Shown here: piece by piece, positions 60,394-64,000 of the stretch
How positions within the stretch are numbered: the first letter of the stretch is position 1
Layout: every line of letters starts with the position of its first letter
Source of the DNA: Aselliscus stoliczkanus
Taxonomy: Eukaryota; Chordata; Mammalia; Chiroptera; Hipposideridae
Assembly: GCA_033961575.1 (NCBI GenBank)
Contig: CM066740.1
Coordinates: 16,653,501 to 16,717,500, forward strand
Reading direction: 5' to 3'
DNA length: 64,000 nucleotides
Position numbers and translations under genes: made by a program
Notes under the pieces: model-generated
What the model was told of the DNA's origin: nothing
Seen by the model: the letters and a program-made list of their open reading frames with translations, nothing else
The model's database searches: none

Positions 60394-60954
60394 AGGGTTT
60401 TACTTTGATTTTAAAAATCTGTTGATGAGCAAATAACGCATAGAGAACACTGAGTACAGTTCCTAAAACACAGTAAACATTCAATAATATTTGTGATGCC
60501 ATTATCAACACTAAGCCAACTATGACTAAGCCCCAGGTCCTTGGTATCAAGAGCAAAAAGACTTCTGAACAGTAAAACAGGGCATACGCATGCTAGGCAC
60601 ACAAAACACAGGATGTGTACTTGCCAGGTATGGAGGCGTTGTGTTATCACGTGTCCTGTACTGAAAAGATACATGGTGGATGAGGCCAGCCAATGACAGC
60701 TTGGGAGAGGCAGGCTTCAACACTTATTACAATAGTAGAGGAGAAACAAGTAGGCCAAGCAATGGAAATGGATTATGAAATGGTTTGTAGAGGTATCAAT
60801 GTGGCTCAAGTATGCGTAGAAACCATGGTGAGACAGACCAAGTTCTAGGGTTAGAGCTATCTAAATGGTGAGGGACTCTAAAACCTATGTTGACTGATTT
60901 GATTATTAAAGGGAATATTTTATAGGGTGCATTGTTTTATAAATATTGGCTCTT

Positions 60955-61075
60955 GAGACTTTAAAAATAGAAGCATGCTCTAGCCCCACCCCAGACCTAC
61001 TAAAGTAGAATCTTTTGGTGTAGAAGAGAACTCTAAAGGATTCTGATGTCCCCTTAGGTGGAGAGCCGCTGAACT
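60955..61075 (-). repeat. MER5A-like (hAT-Charlie) fragment
   Basis: CCCCACCCCAGACCTACTAA and AGGATTCTGATGTCCCC resemble the MER5A complement. Confidence 0.45.
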
Positions 61076-61689
61076 AGCGTCAGTTCAGGATAAAAATAAC
61101 ATACAGAACAAAATTATCAAAAAATTCATATTGTATCCCTAAAGTATGCATTCAACTAAATCAGCGTAGCATTTTCCTAGGCTAAAACTCCTCCCAAGAT
61201 GGAGCCCCTCTGGGTCCCACCACACTTTTCCTAAACTAACCCCCACCATTCACTTTTCCTTCACTAAGCGTATGGCCCTTGATCTGCTCAGAGTATCATT
61301 TCCCTCACAGTCTCACAATTTTTTCTAGAAAAGTTCCCTTCATCTTCAGCTGCCCTCCCTCACCTTTTCACAACATTTATCCAACTCAGCTAAGATCTAA
61401 CAATATTTTACAGAACAAAGGAACCATAAAAGTTCTATTAATATACAATATAATGTATAAAACTGCTCTATTGACCATTTATTGTAATAAAATCCTAAGT
61501 ACATTTATCAAGTGAAATTTGAAATCACTTTTTACAAAAAAATTCCAAAAGCATAAAATTATAAAGTGGCTCTATAAAGAGCTAATACGCTAACCCCTTC
61601 ACTTCAATCTTAACGGCTAAGTAGCTAACAAAGTGCTAGGCTCTGAAGGATACAAAGTGTATGGAAATCAGTGATTTTGAAACAAACTT

Positions 61690-62630
61690 TTCTAAATCAT
61701 TGTGATCCCCCCCCCATAAGTCTACTCCCCAGCTGACATCATACCTAGTTATTACAATATTGACTATCTTCTCTACACTATACTTTACATCCTGTGACTA
61801 TTCTGTAACTACCCATTCTTTACCCATTCTTAACCCCTTCACCTTTTTCAACTAGTCCCCCAAATCCCCTCCCATCTGGCAACCATCAGTTTTTTCTATC
61901 TATAAGTCTGTCTCTTCATTTATGTTGTTCTTTAGATTCCACATATAAGTGAAATCATGATATTTGTCTTTCTCTGTCTGACTTACTTCACTTAGCGTAA
62001 TACCCTCTAGGTCCATCCATGTTGTCGCAAATGATAAGATTTCATTCTTTTTTATGGCCAAGTAATATTCCGTTGTATAAATGTACCATCTCTCCTTTAT
62101 CCAATCGTCTATGATGGGCACTTGGGTTGCTTCCACATTGTGGCTATTGTAAATAGTGCTGAAATGAACATAGGGGTGCATATATCTTCTCGAATTAGTG
62201 TCTTGTTATTCAAATACCCAGAAGTGGAATTGCTGGGTCATAAGGTAGTTCTATTTTTAATTTTTTGAGGGACCTCCATACTGTTTTTCATAGAGGCTAT
62301 AACAATTTGCAATCCCACAACAATGTGCAAGAGTTCCCTTTTCTCCACATCCTCGCCAGCACTTGTTTGTTGATTTATTGATAATAGCCATTCTGATAGA
62401 TGTGAGGTGGTATCTCGTTGTGGTTTTAATCTGCATTTCGCTGATAATTAGTGACACTGAGATCTTTTCACACATCTAGTTCCTCTTTGGTGAAATGTCT
62501 ATTCAGGTCCTCTGCTCATTTATGAATTGGGTTATTTGGGGTTTTTGGTGATAAATTGTATGAGTTATTTATAAATTTTGTATATTAACCTCTTACTGGA
62601 TGTATCATTGGCAAATATCTTCTTAGTTGA
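61690..62630 (-). repeat. L1 ORF2 C-terminal end and 3' UTR
   Basis: Minus-strand reading gives the L1 ORF2 end (EYYLAIKKNEILSFATTWMD near 62020-62085, LSEVSQTEKDKYHD near 61970) with only a few changes, then the 3' UTR to about 61690. It is one of the better preserved L1 pieces here. Confidence 0.88.
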
Positions 62631-62639
62631 GTGGCCTTA

Positions 62640-64000
62640 CATAGTAGGTGTCCTGTGGGGCCCTGAGGCACAGTCTCCCTGATCATCTGAGCCAGATGCT
62701 CCAGGAGTGTCTCTTGAGTGGGTTGTGTGTGCCCTCCATTGTAGTTGAGCCTTTATAGCAGTTGACGTGTCAGTGGGTAAGATTGACCCTCAAGCTGACT
62801 GGCTGTGAAGATTGGCCATGATGATATGAGTGTGAGCTGCTCTGCGGGGACTGTCCCTAAGGAGCAGGATTCATCTCAGTGGGCTTTGGTGCCTGCCCAG
62901 ACCACCCTCTCTGCATGTGCCACTTGTGGAGTTAATCGGGTGGTGCTCTGTTGTGGTCTGAAGTCGGCCATTGGGCGTGTTGGTTCTGAGGCTTCTTGGG
63001 AGGGGTTCCTGTGCAAGCCAAGGTCAGCCACTGCCTGTGACCAGCCTGGGGCTACCTAGTAGAAGCTACAAAGTGATCTGCAGTTGATAGCTACCTGTGC
63101 TGGGCCTGGAGGCACATGGGAGAGGTCATCCAGGTGAGCTGTGAACCAAGGCCAGCTGCCACCAATACCAGGCCTGGAGTCATTCAGCCAAAGGCACAGG
63201 GAACCCTGAGGCCTGCTGTCGCCTGCTGGCTATCTGTAAAGCTCAGCCACTGAAAGGTCCTCAGGTGGTACACAAGTTGGGTAAGGAGGGGATCTCAGGG
63301 AGTCATCAGGATAGAGTGAGTGGTGTTCACCAACTCAATTCAGATTTGACACCAGTGCCAAGCCTGGGACCACTCAGTAAGAGGCACACAGCACACTGAG
63401 GCCAGCTACCGCCTGTTTGGGGTCTGCAGCCCTTTGAGAATTTTTAAGAGAGACTGCAGCATGAGCCACAGCTGACCTTCCACTGCTTCAAGAGCCTCTG
63501 GAGGTGCGCAAGCTGAGGCTGACTGCCCATCACCACCAAAAGGGACTCTGGTGGTGTGGGTGCTCGAACTGGGTGGGGTGGGGTCTCAGGGAGCCATCAG
63601 GGTGGAACACGTGGTGTTCACCAGGCTAAAGCAGATTCATATTTGGCCATGTGGGAGGAGGGGTCAACACACGGGACAATGGTGGGCTGTCCCTCCAGCC
63701 CTTGCCCTGAAGCCACATAACTCAGTCTATCCCAGTATGTCTCTGGTTCCCCCCACACACACCTACCACTAACTGTTGTCCTTTCACAGGGTCCAGGGGG
63801 AGTGACTGTGAGCAAGTGTGTGCACGGGCCCTTTAAGAGGAAGTCCAGCTTTCCAGCAGCCTTCCATCTCGCCTGGAAGAAAAGAATCCCCGCTGATTTT
63901 CACAGCTAGATGTTGTCAGGGGACCTTCCCAGCACTGGTGCTTGGGCTGGTGAGCCCAGTACGGGGCTGGAACCCTTTATTATTCAGGGGGGACCTCTGC
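62640..64000 (-). repeat. L1 5' UTR, antisense, with internal repeats
   Basis: GC-rich and not coding. The right part (TTTAAGAGGAAGTCCAGCTT, CTGATTTTCACAGCTAGATG, GCACTGGTGCTTGGGCTGG, GGGGGGACCTCTGC) is the complement of an L1 5' UTR. Inside it a block with TCTCAGGGAGTCATCAGGAT at 63288 recurs as TCTCAGGGAGCCATCAGGGT at 63585, each followed by GTGGTGTTCACCA: a tandem-type unit of about 290 bases. Such units occur in L1 promoters. Confidence 0.65.

Larger units (their letters stand above)
25630..64000 (-). other. 5' intron or 5' flank of PALS2 (content described)
   Basis: No further exon can be supported upstream of the start-codon exon. I saw no CpG island, so the promoter and the non-coding first exon are probably to the right of the window. 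Intervals with no recognisable feature are 33000-33480, 36165-36830, 36910-37590, 40245-40900, 44810-45350, 47165-49190, 54200-55960, 56020-58180, 59070-59600 and 60395-60955. Confidence 0.5.

Overview
The window is mammalian nuclear DNA and is almost certainly from a bat. It has spliced exons with GT-AG borders, about 60% of it reads as interspersed repeats (L1, L2, MIR, Tigger, mariner, MER20), and it carries 14 copies of tRNA-headed SINEs whose head and tail match the VES/Rhin-type SINEs of Chiroptera. I cannot name the species; the SINE set fits the horseshoe-bat/fruit-bat side (Yinpterochiroptera), but that is inference.

The only functional gene I can support is PALS2 (older name MPP6), a membrane-associated guanylate kinase scaffold, on the minus strand. 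Four consecutive coding exons are present: 25511-25629 (start codon), 13005-13157, 9115-9264 and 8098-8325. Together they encode residues 1-216: both L27 domains and the whole PDZ domain. The SH3 and guanylate-kinase exons are not in 1-8097 and should lie beyond the left edge. No CpG island is seen to the right of the start-codon exon, so 25630-64000 is best read as 5' intron or 5'-flanking DNA, with the promoter outside the window.

Layout. 1-8097: intron, filled with L1 on both strands, a long SINE and a BTF3 processed pseudogene inserted inside an antisense L1. 8098-25629: the exons, separated by introns holding SINEs, MIR, L2, an internally deleted mariner nested in an L1, and a Tigger1 element carrying several nested insertions. 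25630-33000: an L1 abutting the first coding exon, a COQ10B processed pseudogene, a three-module SINE and an unidentified retrocopy-like segment. 33000-48000: L1 fragments, a MITE split by a SINE, MIR and more SINEs. 48000-64000: a cluster of L2 copies, a second Tigger-like element, MER20 copies, a MaLR-type LTR, and an L1 whose 5' UTR lies directly against its ORF2 3' end.

I found no operon, CRISPR array, tRNA or rRNA gene, and no sign of a new multi-gene system. The most informative material is the SINE modular structure (four architectures sharing parts) and the nested insertions, which give relative ages.
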